From positions 134,001 to 198,000 of the forward strand of contig JACEFZ010027071.1 of assembly GCA_014155875.1 (NCBI GenBank): a stretch of 64,000 bases of DNA, in the 5' to 3' direction. The position numbers were made by a program, and so were the translations under genes. The DNA is from Cepaea nemoralis (lineage: Eukaryota; Mollusca; Gastropoda; Stylommatophora; Helicidae). The notes beneath the pieces are model-generated. The model was not told the origin of the DNA, did no database searches, and saw only the letters and a program-made list of their open reading frames with translations. Shown here piece after piece: positions 55,137-64,000 of this stretch. Numbering within the stretch: position 1 is the first letter of the stretch; each line of letters begins with the position of its first letter.

Positions 55137-56874
55137 TATTAATTAACCAACCTGGAAACTAGCCAGGAATTGAATAGAATAAAACTACATGCATGGCCAG
55201 CAAGACTTGAGACGCAAATTCACAATAGCATTCTTAGGATACCTACTGGAGAAACATTAACATTTCGTTCTGTTGGACTTCTGTACGAAGTATTATGATG
55301 GAATTTCCTAGCTATAAACCAGATCTCTTAGGAGCAATGGACAGTCAACAACCCATATCAGGAAGTGACTTAGCCTTGTGAGGGACCAATTTGGACTCCT
55401 TCAATCTGACAGTGAACTGCGTCTCACTGGGGGAAGCATGACCTATGTGCTTCTGAGCTTTTCAGCCAGATGAGTTACGTATACCATAATATAATCATCA
55501 TCATCACATGATCATCAATAGCAATAATAAACACAGTTGTTGTATTTTTAAAACTCAATTTGTCCGTATAATTCTAAATGTTTATAAATGTTGGTGTAGC
55601 GTATCAAGTACACACATTATTGTATCATTTAGTGGGGGTTCGCAACATATTGTCCAGAAGTGGGGAATCTATGTCCGGGAGGTATCTTGCCTATGCAGTC
55701 ATAAGTAACCAGATTACGTTGCATGTCTTAACTCCTCCTTTCTCACTTCTGGTGATACCAAGTACAGCCACATCTATATATATATTCTATCTTCAACGAG
55801 CCACTTCTTGGCTGTTTTCTTGAGTATCAGGGACAGTGTCTTAAATCAGCATAACAGACATTTGTTCCACGTTTTCTCTCTGGGATCTGGGGTAGCAATT
55901 AGGTCCTTCTGACAGAGTTAGGGGATCTTAAACTGCAGCCAGAACTTAACACCAGCAGAAGAAAATGATTTTGGCTGAGTGGTTGCCCAACCGGGAGCTA
56001 CCTCAAGCCAGTTGGTCCAAGATATTGGTCTGCTCGTCCGCTATAGAATCCGGGAGTACACCCTAGAAAACTTTGGTTCGCGTCCAAGATATTGGTCTGC
56101 TCGTCCGCTATAGAATCCGGGAGTACACCCTAGAAAATTTTGGTTCGCTTCCGACTTATTGGTCTGCTCGCCCGCTATAGAATCCGGGAGTAAACCCTAG
56201 AACACTTTGGTTCGCTCGCAAGGAACGAACCTATTTCAAATCTGTTAGTCTGGTATTATTCTGGTCTTGCCATGGATAGAACCTAGGTCATTCTCACTTA
56301 CATTCTTAGCAGTATTAGTTAGTTATAATTTATTTCTAATGTAATAGCTTGATTGATTGTAGGCAAGATTTTGACACATTAGGACTTCTCATCCATGATA
56401 GAATCAGAGAATAAATTCTAGACTATTGATTTTCATAAACCATTCTTTCATTCTTCACCCATTACATTTGCTAAGTATTAACTTAGGAATTTGTTTCTAG
56501 GGAAGTTTGTAGAATTTAATAACTTGTTAAAAGTTAATAACGGATAATATCATATGAGTTAATTTACATCATCCACAACTGTAGAATTAATAATCACATT
56601 AATTAGTGATATTAATTAGTTTATTGATGATTTTCTTGATGATTTTTGATTACATGCTTTATCATTTGATTTAATCATGAATAATTTGATAATGCTTAGT
56701 TAATTCAGTGTATGACGGACTGCTTTGCATCAACTTTCTCACTCAAATTCACTACTATCATTCTCATAGCAGTGTCAGTTCCTCTTGTCACTATCCTGCT
56801 CTAGCATAAATCTAACTAGCTCTGTGTAGGGTTATAATATAATTACTTACCTGAGTTTAAGCTGAGAAGAGATC
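55137..56874 (+). other. Nested element leader
   Basis: 1.7 kb without convincing coding potential before the ORF. Contains a triplicated 67-bp repeat, listed separately. Short frames at 55,508-55,823 have no recognisable features. Confidence 0.5.
56020..56218 (+). repeat. 67-bp direct repeat, three units
   Basis: ATATTGGTCTGCTCGTCCGC, TATAGAATCCGGGAGTACAC, CCTAGAAAACTTTGGTTCGC recurs at 56,021, 56,088 and 56,155. The third unit is slightly diverged. It lies in the leader, upstream of the ORF. Confidence 0.85.
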
Positions 56875-58593
56875 ATGGATGCACGCACAGATTTCTTAGA
56901 GTCCGCTAGAGGATGGGGCATAAGGCTCAGCTTAGTAGGAGAGAAGCTAGAACTATTTATTAGAGATGAAATGGATTGGTGGGACAAAGAAGACGAACAG
57001 ATGATGAAAAGACTTGCAGAATTAGAAGCAGATATGCGTCACAAAGCTGAAGAAGATGAGATTAAGAAGAAGCAAATTGAAATACTGAACATGGAGGAAT
57101 CTACCAGCTCGGCTGAGGAAAAGCCAATCACTCAAGCCGAAACTCTGATAGGAAGTGGGAAAGCTGACCGTCACGAAGAAGAGGCATGCATTCCTTCGCA
57201 AATCCCCATGGCTCAGAAAAACAAAATCTTGGGCACAGAAAGGCAGATGCTTCCTTCCTCGCCTATTCCTAAAAATAAAAGGAATAGGAATAAATGTACC
57301 AAACGTACAGTAAACAGTCACAAACGTGATAAATGTTTACACCGCAATGAAAGCGGATTCGCTGGCTTGGCAACCCCGCAATCTCAGGAGCTTCCTAAGA
57401 CTTCCCAAAGGAGAAAAATCCAGGAGGAGGAGGACCTGAGGAAAACTATTAAAGAGATCGAAGGCGAGACCTTACCCGACTCTTTTATTCCCTTCATTTC
57501 AGAGAAACTAGGAGTGGAAATGAATTCAGCTGAGACTGGAATGGATGTAAAACAGGATTCCAGTGTTTCTCTCGGTGTGGCCACACAAGATGAAATCATT
57601 ATCAGTATGAATTACTTATCTCAGGTGGGGGATGGCATTGAAAATGACACCCCACAACATTCACTTCTATTGGATTTGGCACAAGAAAACCAGACCAGGG
57701 AGAGAATACCTAAATTGGACTTGGCACAAGAGAGCCCGGCCATGGAGGACAAACAAGACACAGAGGAGAATTCTTACGATGTCAGTATCTTGGAGTCTTT
57801 CGAAAAGGAAACTCAAGATACACAAAGCATTCATGTAAGTTATACCACGGACTCTGATTCAGGGACGATAAACATGTCTGCTAACAACAAAGAAGAAAAT
57901 ACTTCTTTGGACAGGATGAAGGTATTACCTATCATCAACACAGCTGAAGCTAACAGGGGATCACAAATGATGGACTCTGCAGCGGAACAAAACCGGAGCG
58001 GTTGGTATACTCAACACTCAGGACCTTGTTTACCTTTCACTTCAACCAATGTTGGATGGGGAGAACAGCTGTTTATGTATACTTCTACAAGGAGTGATAC
58101 AAATTCACAGTTCTTGGGGAACAACATGATTTCTCAAAGCTGGACAACTTCTACTAGCCTTATACTTTCAAACACAGATTCAAAATGGAACTCTGTTGAA
58201 GAGGAACGCACCTGGATAAATAATTATCGAGGGAAGAAAACTCTTAAATCAGGAGGAAGTAAACGGACGCCCTACCAAGAAAGAGGCAAGTATGAGTTGA
58301 AGGCACATCATAAAATTATGATGTTTAGCAAATTTCCTGCCAAAAGGAGGAGATTAAAGGATTTTATTATGATCTTTGGCCGATGGAGGAAAGAAAATGG
58401 AGCAACATTACTGCGACCAATTCTTTTAAGAAAACACCGAATGGCACTTCCTCTGCTTATAGGACAAGGGCCAGAAATAAAGTGGATAATAACAGTCTCT
58501 CTGCGGCGCAGGAGAATCTTGTTATACATTTTGCAATTTCCCGGCTGGGAAAAAGTAAAACCTCCAGAGGACAGGGACATTACCGAGCAATAG
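56875..58593 (+). CDS. 572-codon ORF of the nested element, Gag-like N-terminus
   Basis: The product is not recognised. The N-terminus FLESARGWGIRLSLVGEKLE, then FIRDEMDWWDKEDEQ, resembles the short helical start of retrotransposon Gag proteins, followed by an acidic/basic coiled coil to about residue 75. Residues 130-155 are strongly basic (PKNKRNRNKCTKRTVNSHKR). The middle is Ser/Thr/Glu/Asp-rich and looks disordered, with a repeated LDLAQEN / LDLAQES motif near residues 262 and 282. The C-terminal third is again basic. No zinc knuckle, protease or polymerase motif. CATGTAAGT at 57,832 would fit a splice donor. An overlapping frame (58,383-58,673) looks more hydrophilic than the C-terminal 60 residues, so a frameshift near 58,400 is possible. 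It could be a diverged Gag or an accessory protein. Confidence 0.6.
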   Translation: MDARTDFLESARGWGIRLSLVGEKLELFIRDEMDWWDKEDEQMMKRLAELEADMRHKAEEDEIKKKQIEILNMEESTSSAEEKPITQAETLIGSGKADRHEEEACIPSQIPMAQKNKILGTERQMLPSSPIPKNKRNRNKCTKRTVNSHKRDKCLHRNESGFAGLATPQSQELPKTSQRRKIQEEEDLRKTIKEIEGETLPDSFIPFISEKLGVEMNSAETGMDVKQDSSVSLGVATQDEIIISMNYLSQVGDGIENDTPQHSLLLDLAQENQTRERIPKLDLAQESPAMEDKQDTEENSYDVSILESFEKETQDTQSIHVSYTTDSDSGTINMSANNKEENTSLDRMKVLPIINTAEANRGSQMMDSAAEQNRSGWYTQHSGPCLPFTSTNVGWGEQLFMYTSTRSDTNSQFLGNNMISQSWTTSTSLILSNTDSKWNSVEEERTWINNYRGKKTLKSGGSKRTPYQERGKYELKAHHKIMMFSKFPAKRRRLKDFIMIFGRWRKENGATLLRPILLRKHRMALPLLIGQGPEIKWIITVSLRRRRILLYILQFPGWEKVKPPEDRDITEQ

Positions 58594-58820
58594 CCCGGAA
58601 ATCCGACACAACACCAGAAGCAAAGATTTGCAAGATTTATCCTGGGAGGATGGACATGGGATATTTCTTTTGACTCATAGAACATCCCACTGCCACAAAG
58701 AATATTGGGAACCTAGACTTGGAGGCAGTTGGAGAACGGAGAGAACTTAGATACATTCTTGAATGCTGCCGAGGCTCTGTTATAGGCTTCATTAATGAAC
58801 CTACTTAAATTGGAGAGCTA
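58594..58820 (+). other. Nested element 3' untranslated segment
   Basis: Between the ORF stop and the 3' LTR. No clear polypurine tract; the bases before the LTR read TTGGAGAGCTA. Confidence 0.5.
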
Positions 58821-59641
58821 TGTGACGGGACAGCCCCAGCAGCATCATAATTACCCAAGTTTTCAAGGAATTACAGAGCCCACAATATTTTTCTAAAATT
58901 CTCTAAAAGAATAAACGTTCCCCAGAAGAGGATAAAAACGTAAGAGAAAAATACAGAGTCACTTAGAGCCCGCACTATCATTTTTACTACATTGGTAGAT
59001 CAAAGCAATGTCTGGTCTCTACATCTAAGAGATTTTCCCTTTGATGTTCTGATCAACCAGACATCGCGGAGCCAGTCAGTTGAGATTGACGTGTTAGTTT
59101 ACAAGCCTGCGGTTGGAATAGGGACTGTTCAACAGGACCTACCGTGTGAACCAGCCACGGCAGAATGGGAGAGAAGAGGGTCAGCCAGACCCGTCTGAAA
59201 TAATACATGGCAGTGCTACTCAGGGGAAAACCCCGTGTGATCCAAAGACGGCAATATAATGCAGGCCTAACACCTATCTATAAGTCCAGACATTGGGGAG
59301 ACGGGACAACGTCTGTAATTGCCACCACAAAGGAGCAATTAGGACCAGATGCTTAACACCTCACTGCAATACGGGCGGCAAAGTAGGAACACATGGCTGA
59401 CACATTCCTGCCAGCAACCGGGAAGGCTTGTGTTAACAGCAGATTGGAATGTAATGACGCAACGTCTGTTGCAGGGGCCAATTCATTGTTTCAGGAATGT
59501 GGCGGGGCATCGGTCAATTTGATTGACAAATGAAACTACCGTCCACAGGAAAGGAGGAGGGGTGAAAAGAATTTGGCACTTAATCCATCTGGGTAAACCA
59601 TCTTACATGGAAAAATAGGCGGAGTTAATGAAAATGGGACA
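58821..59641 (+). repeat. Nested element 3' LTR
   Basis: Same borders as the copy at 54,315, one base shorter at a G-run near 59,304. Confidence 0.8.
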
Positions 59642-60082
59642 TGGTGTTTCGAGAGGAAGAACAATGTTCTCACTCGCAGGTTTTCAGATAGCAGAACTGC
59701 ACGTGGGCAAGTAGCAGTACCTTTAGCACACAGAGACCGATATACTAGAACAGCTCAGGATAGTGCATGTGCAGGGCACATAGGCATAAGGCGTATGCAG
59801 CAGAAAGCAAGGTGCCAGATATATTGGCCAAGATTGAATAAAGAGTTCAGACTAAACAGAGACGCAAGTGTATCGGTGCAATATGCAGATAGGAAAGTTG
59901 AGTCAGGTCAAAAGAGTGTTCGCGACATTACTGACCCAGGGCTAGGGATAGCAAATGGATGTTGTAATTGTAGAGGTACCATGGGTCATGGGTACATGAA
60001 AGGTAGACACAGCATCGACAGGAATCAGAGGTGGGTTGATGCAAGAACAGAACCACCCGATATAGGGTCGGTACACAAATAG
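59642..60082 (+). pseudogene. Integrase zinc-binding remnant of the outer element
   Basis: An open frame of about 146 codons starts directly at the nested LTR border. It contains GQVAVPLAHRDRY, AGHIGIRRM and CQIYWPRLNKEF, in the order and spacing of the integrase H2C2 zinc-binding domain. The expected first His is Gln (AQDSACAGH) and both expected Cys are replaced (RDASVSVQ), so the zinc site is lost. The integrase core with its DDE residues is absent; the remainder of the frame is not recognised. This is what is left of pol. Confidence 0.75.
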
Positions 60083-60373
60083 TATTGTGAGGTCGTGAAG
60101 TAGTAAGAGACCTGTGGGTACATAAGTATAATGCTTTTCTATGATGTATTATTATTATTATGTGATGTATTAGTTCATGCATTGATACACAAGATAGAAA
60201 GTTGTTGTATTTATGAGTAGGGAATATGGGAGTGTACTATGAGCATTTGATGTACTATGTAGGGTGGTAGCTAAAGTGAGGTAGAGCCATACTTAGGGCT
60301 ACCCAGGCAATATGTCTGGGTCACATGTTTAGTAAGTTTTAGTCTCCCAATATTTGAAAACGAAGTTTTCTTT
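60083..60373 (+). other. Outer element 3' untranslated segment
   Basis: Non-coding stretch between the remnant frame and the polypurine tract; an ATT repeat occurs near 60,149. Confidence 0.5.
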
Positions 60374-60387
60374 TAAGAGGGGGGTGA
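60374..60387 (+). promoter_or_regulatory. Polypurine tract
   Basis: AAGAGGGGGGTGA immediately precedes the 3' LTR and would prime plus-strand DNA synthesis. Confidence 0.8.
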
Positions 60388-61161
60388 TGACATAAGCCTG
60401 GGTCATTGACATTGAGTTGAGTGACCGGGCATGAGGAAGAATGGAGATGAGAGTGGGAGACAGTAAAGTGACTGACCTGGCTATGAGAAAACAGCCAGTC
60501 CTGAGAAATAAAATAATGGGAAGGGTGAGCATGGACCCCAGGGGATGGGGGAAGGACAGGTTAGCTTTGTGTGAAGTCAAGGGACTTCAGACAGTTGATG
60601 TGTAGATGCCGAACTGATCGGTAGTCTAAGGAGAAGCGGAGTTAGAGATCTCCGTGTTGTGTTGTTCTCCGAGTTATGAAGACAGGCCTGAACCAGAGTG
60701 GGTTCTATAGGGAGTGAGGGCCTAAAACCCAGAGTGGGTTATATAGTTGAGCAGTGGCTCCGACCCAATGTGTGGGTTGTATTGTAGGATTTCCAGCCGT
60801 GGATAGTAGCTGGATTACCTGTCTTGTGGATTGAGATAAGAAGCAGGCCGTGAGAAGGTATTGATGTGTGCTGGTTAAATTGTGAGGAGGATATTTATAT
60901 TCTATGGATTTACATTGTTTCTGGATATATATATACATGTTCAGCCTGTCCGTCTTATTTCTGGAATAAATGATTATGTGCGCCAACTCAATCTTGTTTC
61001 ATGACTGGTGAAGGTGCACTTCTGGGGTGAGTTGGATTAAGAGACAGATAGCTCAATTGACACACCATGAACATCGTTACCTAGACAACGACCATCACAC
61101 GACAATATCAAGCAAAGATCATCAAGAACATTGATATTATCATCAAGAACGACGTGTGACA
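60388..61161 (+). repeat. Outer element 3' LTR
   Basis: 774 bp, same borders as the 5' LTR. Differs mainly by a 4-bp deletion near 61,046 and a few substitutions around 60,930-60,945. AATAAA at 60,965-60,970. Confidence 0.95.
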
Positions 61162-61239
61162 GTAAGGTTGTCTTCCTTTTTCCAGGAACTGCTGGCACTT
61201 ATTCTCCATGTATGATGTAGCTATTGAAAATAGCCCACA

Positions 61240-61720
61240 TGCAGAATTTCTTCTTTGCGTTCATCCGGAGTATTTTTTCAGATGTGATTGTGGTGTGTCT
61301 AGTTAGGCACCCTTGGGTCGAAACCCTCAGGCCAACACATCCGACTTTTAGCATGCTGTTTTGACCAGGTTAGCATTCCTGGGAGACTCACTTTTGTGGT
61401 ACCGTCTACATCCCAGCTGGTCAAGTTGGAACAGTCAAAGACTTGGTCATCCCTCAAGGGAAGGCAGGGACAGTCCATAGCATTTTCCGCCATCCAAGAT
61501 GGCTTCCATAGTTGCAGGGCCGACACATAGCGCAATGGTGCTGGGCTCACCGAGGGAATTGTCACGTCCTGCTCATGGCTGCTTTAAATCCTCACTTCAA
61601 TATATTGGGCATTTCGTTCACCACGGGCCGGTCTGCAGACGGTATCCACTCAGCGAGTTTTCGGTTCGGAAATGTGCTTGTCTTTGTGCCCATCAGAGCT
61701 GTTCTAGGCACGACAGACAT
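61240..61720 (-). repeat. R135-containing long repeat, copy 1
   Basis: A minus-strand R135 core (61,247-61,385) is followed by CATCCCAGCTGGTCAAGTTG, CCTCAAGGGAAGGCAGGGAC and CACGTCCTGCTCATGGCTGC, shared with the next copy at 61,800-62,240. So R135 is part of a unit of at least 430 bp. Confidence 0.7.
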
Positions 61721-61799
61721 TCGGAAAACTACCTAGTCAGAGCTGTTCTGAACAAGAGCGGCATTCGGAAACTAGGTAGTCAGAGCTGTTCCTAGCATG

Positions 61800-62240
61800 A
61801 AAGAAATTTCACTCGGATGTTTTTTGCGTTATGCCTGATTTATTTGCACCCGTAGGCCAGCACATCCGACTTCAGCAGGCATTTTTATGGGTTAACCTTC
61901 CCGGGGTTTCGAGAGACGTTATGTTTGTGCTGTGGTATTGCGCACATCTCAGCTGGTCAAAGTGGAACGGTCAACGACACCATGGTAAACCCTCAAGGGA
62001 AGGCAGGGGCAGACCATGGGCATTCCCCTGCTATCCAAGGAGGCTTCCATAATTGCAGAGCCGGCACATATTGCTCTAAGACTGGGCTCACCCGAGGAGT
62101 TGCCACGTCCTGCTCATGGCTGCTTTAATTCCTCACTTCCATGTGGAGAGCATTTCGCTTGCCACTGGTCGCTCAAGCACACACCAGGAACGGTGTGTTC
62201 TAGGTTACCTATATCCACTAGGTAAGCTTTCACTTTGGAC
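61800..62240 (-). repeat. R135-containing long repeat, copy 2
   Basis: Same order as copy 1: R135 core (61,808-61,910), CATCTCAGCTGGTCAAAGTG, CCTCAAGGGAAGGCAGGGGC, CACGTCCTGCTCATGGCTGC. In the interval between copies a 30-40-bp phrase GTCAGAGCTGTTC also recurs. Confidence 0.7.
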
Positions 62241-62925
62241 TTCGGGCCACGCAATGGATTCACTAGCCCTGCGTTCCATTTCGTGTTATTGAGACATTTT
62301 TTCACCTTTGTCTAGACTCTCTACGAGGTAGATACAGTTTTCGTAACCATTTTGACTGGGGCTCTTCTTCTACCTTTTTGTACTCGCTCACGAGGTAGGC
62401 TACATGTGCTGCTGGCTCAGCACCTTACCTCTGTGCAGAAGTGAGCGAGAAACAGCCAGGTCCTCTCATCCAGGGATCCCTCATATCCCCCAGCTGAGAG
62501 CCTTCAGACAAGTATCTGGACTGGGCATGTAGCGTGCTCAGAATCTCACCTCCATTTTTCGGTAGGTGGATATAGACCAGGCTCTCACATCCAAGGGTTT
62601 ATGGCTTAGAGGCGTTCAGCCACAACCCTCGACAGAGAGCCTTATAGTACATCTTCAGACCAAGAACTGCCTTCGTGCGCCTGATTTAAACTTTTGACTG
62701 CTATCCTCAGTCTACCTGCAGAGCAGCAGGTTGTGTCTCGCTTAGTCTGGCCCCTATCCCATAAGCTGTCCGATATGTAGTTTTCATCCATCGACACAGC
62801 ACATGGGGTCAGTGGGACACGCAAGCTCCCCCACCACGGTAAGGTAGAGACACATCGGGGGAGATGCAGAATTTGACTGTCTCTTCTGCAGCATTGAAGT
62901 CATGTTAGCTGATCATTTTTATAAG
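62241..62925. other. No supported gene
   Basis: Moderately GC-rich sequence without recognised coding motif. CTCTACGAGGTAG and CTCACGAGGTAGG recur within 62,320-62,400. Confidence 0.4.
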
Positions 62926-62926
62926 T

Positions 62927-62985
62927 CCAATAAGCATCCAGCTTACATCTAGACATGTTGCCATGTCTAGCTGGATGCTTATTGG
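62927..62985. repeat. Nested perfect hairpin
   Basis: Outer arms CCAATAAGCATCCAGCT (62,927-62,943) and complement (62,969-62,985) enclose inner arms CTAGACATG (62,949-62,957) and complement (62,962-62,970) around a TTGC loop. Confidence 0.85.
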
Positions 62986-63205
62986 TCGGCTGGTTGCCAA
63001 TTAACAGTGAGATGTAAACAGGAAACACGTGGAAGCCGTTATACCGGCCCGTAGGGTTAAAAGTGTTAAGTAATGTGTGTTGTGTTCACAATCTGAAAAT
63101 TAAGTTCTGGTCCTTCCTTGTCAGATGGTTTATATTGTCCTTGGGGTAAGAACTGGGTATGTATGTGTATACTTTCTTCCCAGTGGCTCAAGTAATCCAT
63201 CTGAT

Positions 63206-63442
63206 GGCTGTCTTGTCCTCACGGGTTAACCAACTGTCTTGTCCTCATGGGGTAACTGACTGTCTTGTCCTCATGGGGTAGCTGACTGTCTTGTCCTCAT
63301 GGGGTAGCCGACTGTCTTGTCCTCATGGGGTAATGGACTGTCTTGTCCTCATGGGGTAACTGACTGTCTTGTCCTCATGGGGTAACCGACTGTCTTGTCC
63401 TCATGGGGTAACCAACTGTCTTGTCCTCATGGGGTAACCACC
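63206..63442. repeat. Satellite E: 26-bp minisatellite, about 9 units
   Basis: The unit is ACTGTCTTGTCCTCATGGGG, TAACYR. Divergence is concentrated in the two or three bases after TAAC or TAGC. Confidence 0.9.
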
Positions 63443-63598
63443 TGTCTTTGTAAATTGGCTTCTTGCAGTATTTAGAGATTGGTCTTCTAATCTGTCCATG
63501 GGATTCTAAGCAATCTACAAAGAAACCACATCTGTGTGGTTTCAAGTTTCTTTCTACTCTCATTATTCAGTGCCCATAATTCACAGGCATACAGTTAA
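63443..63598 (-). mobile_element. LINE ORF2 C-terminal fragment (RTE-like)
   Basis: TAATCTGTCCATGGGATTCT, CAAAGAAACCACATCTGTGT and CCATAATTCACAGGCATACA complement the region coding FLRKMQRIPWTD and VLLYGCE at 3,798-4,259. Truncated by the neighbouring SINE. Confidence 0.7.
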
Positions 63599-63835
63599 AA
63601 TTTAACTGCATATCCTTTACAGGACATCACAGTCAACCCCAGTATTGTTTGACTGTGATTTCTTGGCAAGTTTACGTTCAGTAACTTGTAATTGCTTTCT
63701 GAATGACCAGCACTCATACCATTGTATGAAAACCAATGCAATATGGCTGCTGCCAAATTGCTTGCAGCTGTGTTTGTGCGGTATACAGGATTATGAATTG
63801 TGTTTGTAACATCTACACCACAGCGCCGGCATAGT
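63599..63835 (-). mobile_element. tRNA-derived SINE, family S1
   Basis: Plus strand GCATATCCTTTACAGGACAT, CAACCCCAGTATTG, the complemented core AATTGCTTTCTGAATGACC and a head ending CACAGCGCCGGC. Nearly full length; it interrupts or abuts a LINE fragment. Confidence 0.8.
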
Positions 63836-64000
63836 GGTTTGGGAAATAATTAACATCCTAAAACTCATGTTCTGACTTCCATGGACAGGGATAAATTACA
63901 CAGAATCTGATGAAATGCTGTCTATGCTTGGAAGTTATCTCTGTGTTAATTTCCTTTATGTTGTTATCATTGACCCTAAATAAGTGACTCTCTACTTGTT

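Larger units (their letters stand above)
54315..59641 (+). mobile_element. Nested LTR element replacing pol
   Basis: Two 821-822-bp direct repeats with TG...CA borders flank 3.7 kb of unique sequence. By eye the repeats differ at one substitution and one indel, less than the outer LTRs, so the inner element is younger. The flanks (CAGTC before, TGGTG after) do not form a target duplication, and the outer element is missing pol at this point. No polypurine tract or standard primer-binding site was recognised, so LTR identity rests on length, borders and position. It encodes one long ORF and no pol. Confidence 0.75.
49818..61166 (+). mobile_element. Outer LTR retrotransposon, pol-deficient, carrying a nested LTR element
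   Basis: A complete insertion bounded by the 5-bp target duplication GTAAG (49,818-49,822 and 61,162-61,166). Order: 5' LTR, primer-binding site, 2.3-kb leader, gag, nested element, integrase remnant, polypurine tract, 3' LTR. By eye the two LTRs differ by about five substitutions and one 4-bp indel, so insertion is fairly recent. No protease, reverse transcriptase, RNase H or integrase core was found. Gag resembles the Gmr1 type of Ty3/gypsy elements, whose capsid is related to the SCAN domain. It probably lies in an upstream PIGU intron, in opposite orientation to the gene. Confidence 0.9.

Overview
This is a gene-poor, repeat-rich window of animal nuclear DNA: spliced genes, SINEs, many broken LINEs, mariner relics, minisatellites and LTR retrotransposons. 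The LINE reverse-transcriptase remnants and the density of tRNA-derived SINEs look most like a mollusc, probably a gastropod. That placement is a judgement from family resemblance; no host gene here settles it.

Two host genes can be supported. TMEM70 (mitochondrial respiratory-complex assembly factor) is one uninterrupted minus-strand ORF at 11,990-12,712. The end of its coding sequence has been duplicated in tandem just downstream, and the copies have decayed. PIGU (GPI transamidase subunit) is on the minus strand. Its last five coding exons lie at 45,914-45,751, 43,944-43,801, 41,253-41,129, 35,069-34,925 and 30,663-30,550, with compatible phases and GT/AG borders. The fourth of these carries two single-base frameshifts. 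The 5' half of PIGU lies beyond the right edge, so most of 46-64 kb is probably PIGU intron.

Layout. 0.5-11 kb: LINE ends, SINEs and a mariner relic. 11.1-12.7 kb: TMEM70 and its tandem debris. 13-19 kb: SINEs and a pair of abutting inverted repeats, one with telomere-like motifs. 19.3-28.4 kb: a graveyard of at least four LINE lineages. 28.4-29 kb: a second mariner lineage. 30.5-46 kb: the PIGU exons, with two unrelated 35-bp satellites in successive introns (about 98 and 54 units). 46.3-49.4 kb: a 49-bp satellite derived from a LINE ORF end, and a 44-bp satellite. 49.8-61.2 kb: a complete LTR retrotransposon insertion with a 5-bp target duplication. It encodes a Gag with a SCAN-like capsid but has lost nearly all of pol. 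A second, younger LTR element sits where pol should be and carries one unfamiliar 572-codon ORF. 61.2-64 kb: a duplicated repeat, a 26-bp satellite, a LINE scrap and a SINE.

The strongest candidate for something undescribed is the nested pair of pol-less LTR elements at 49.8-61.2 kb. Other points of note are the LINE-derived 49-bp satellite, the intronic 35-bp satellite whose every unit resembles a 3' splice site on the PIGU strand, and the TMEM70 3'-end tandem array.
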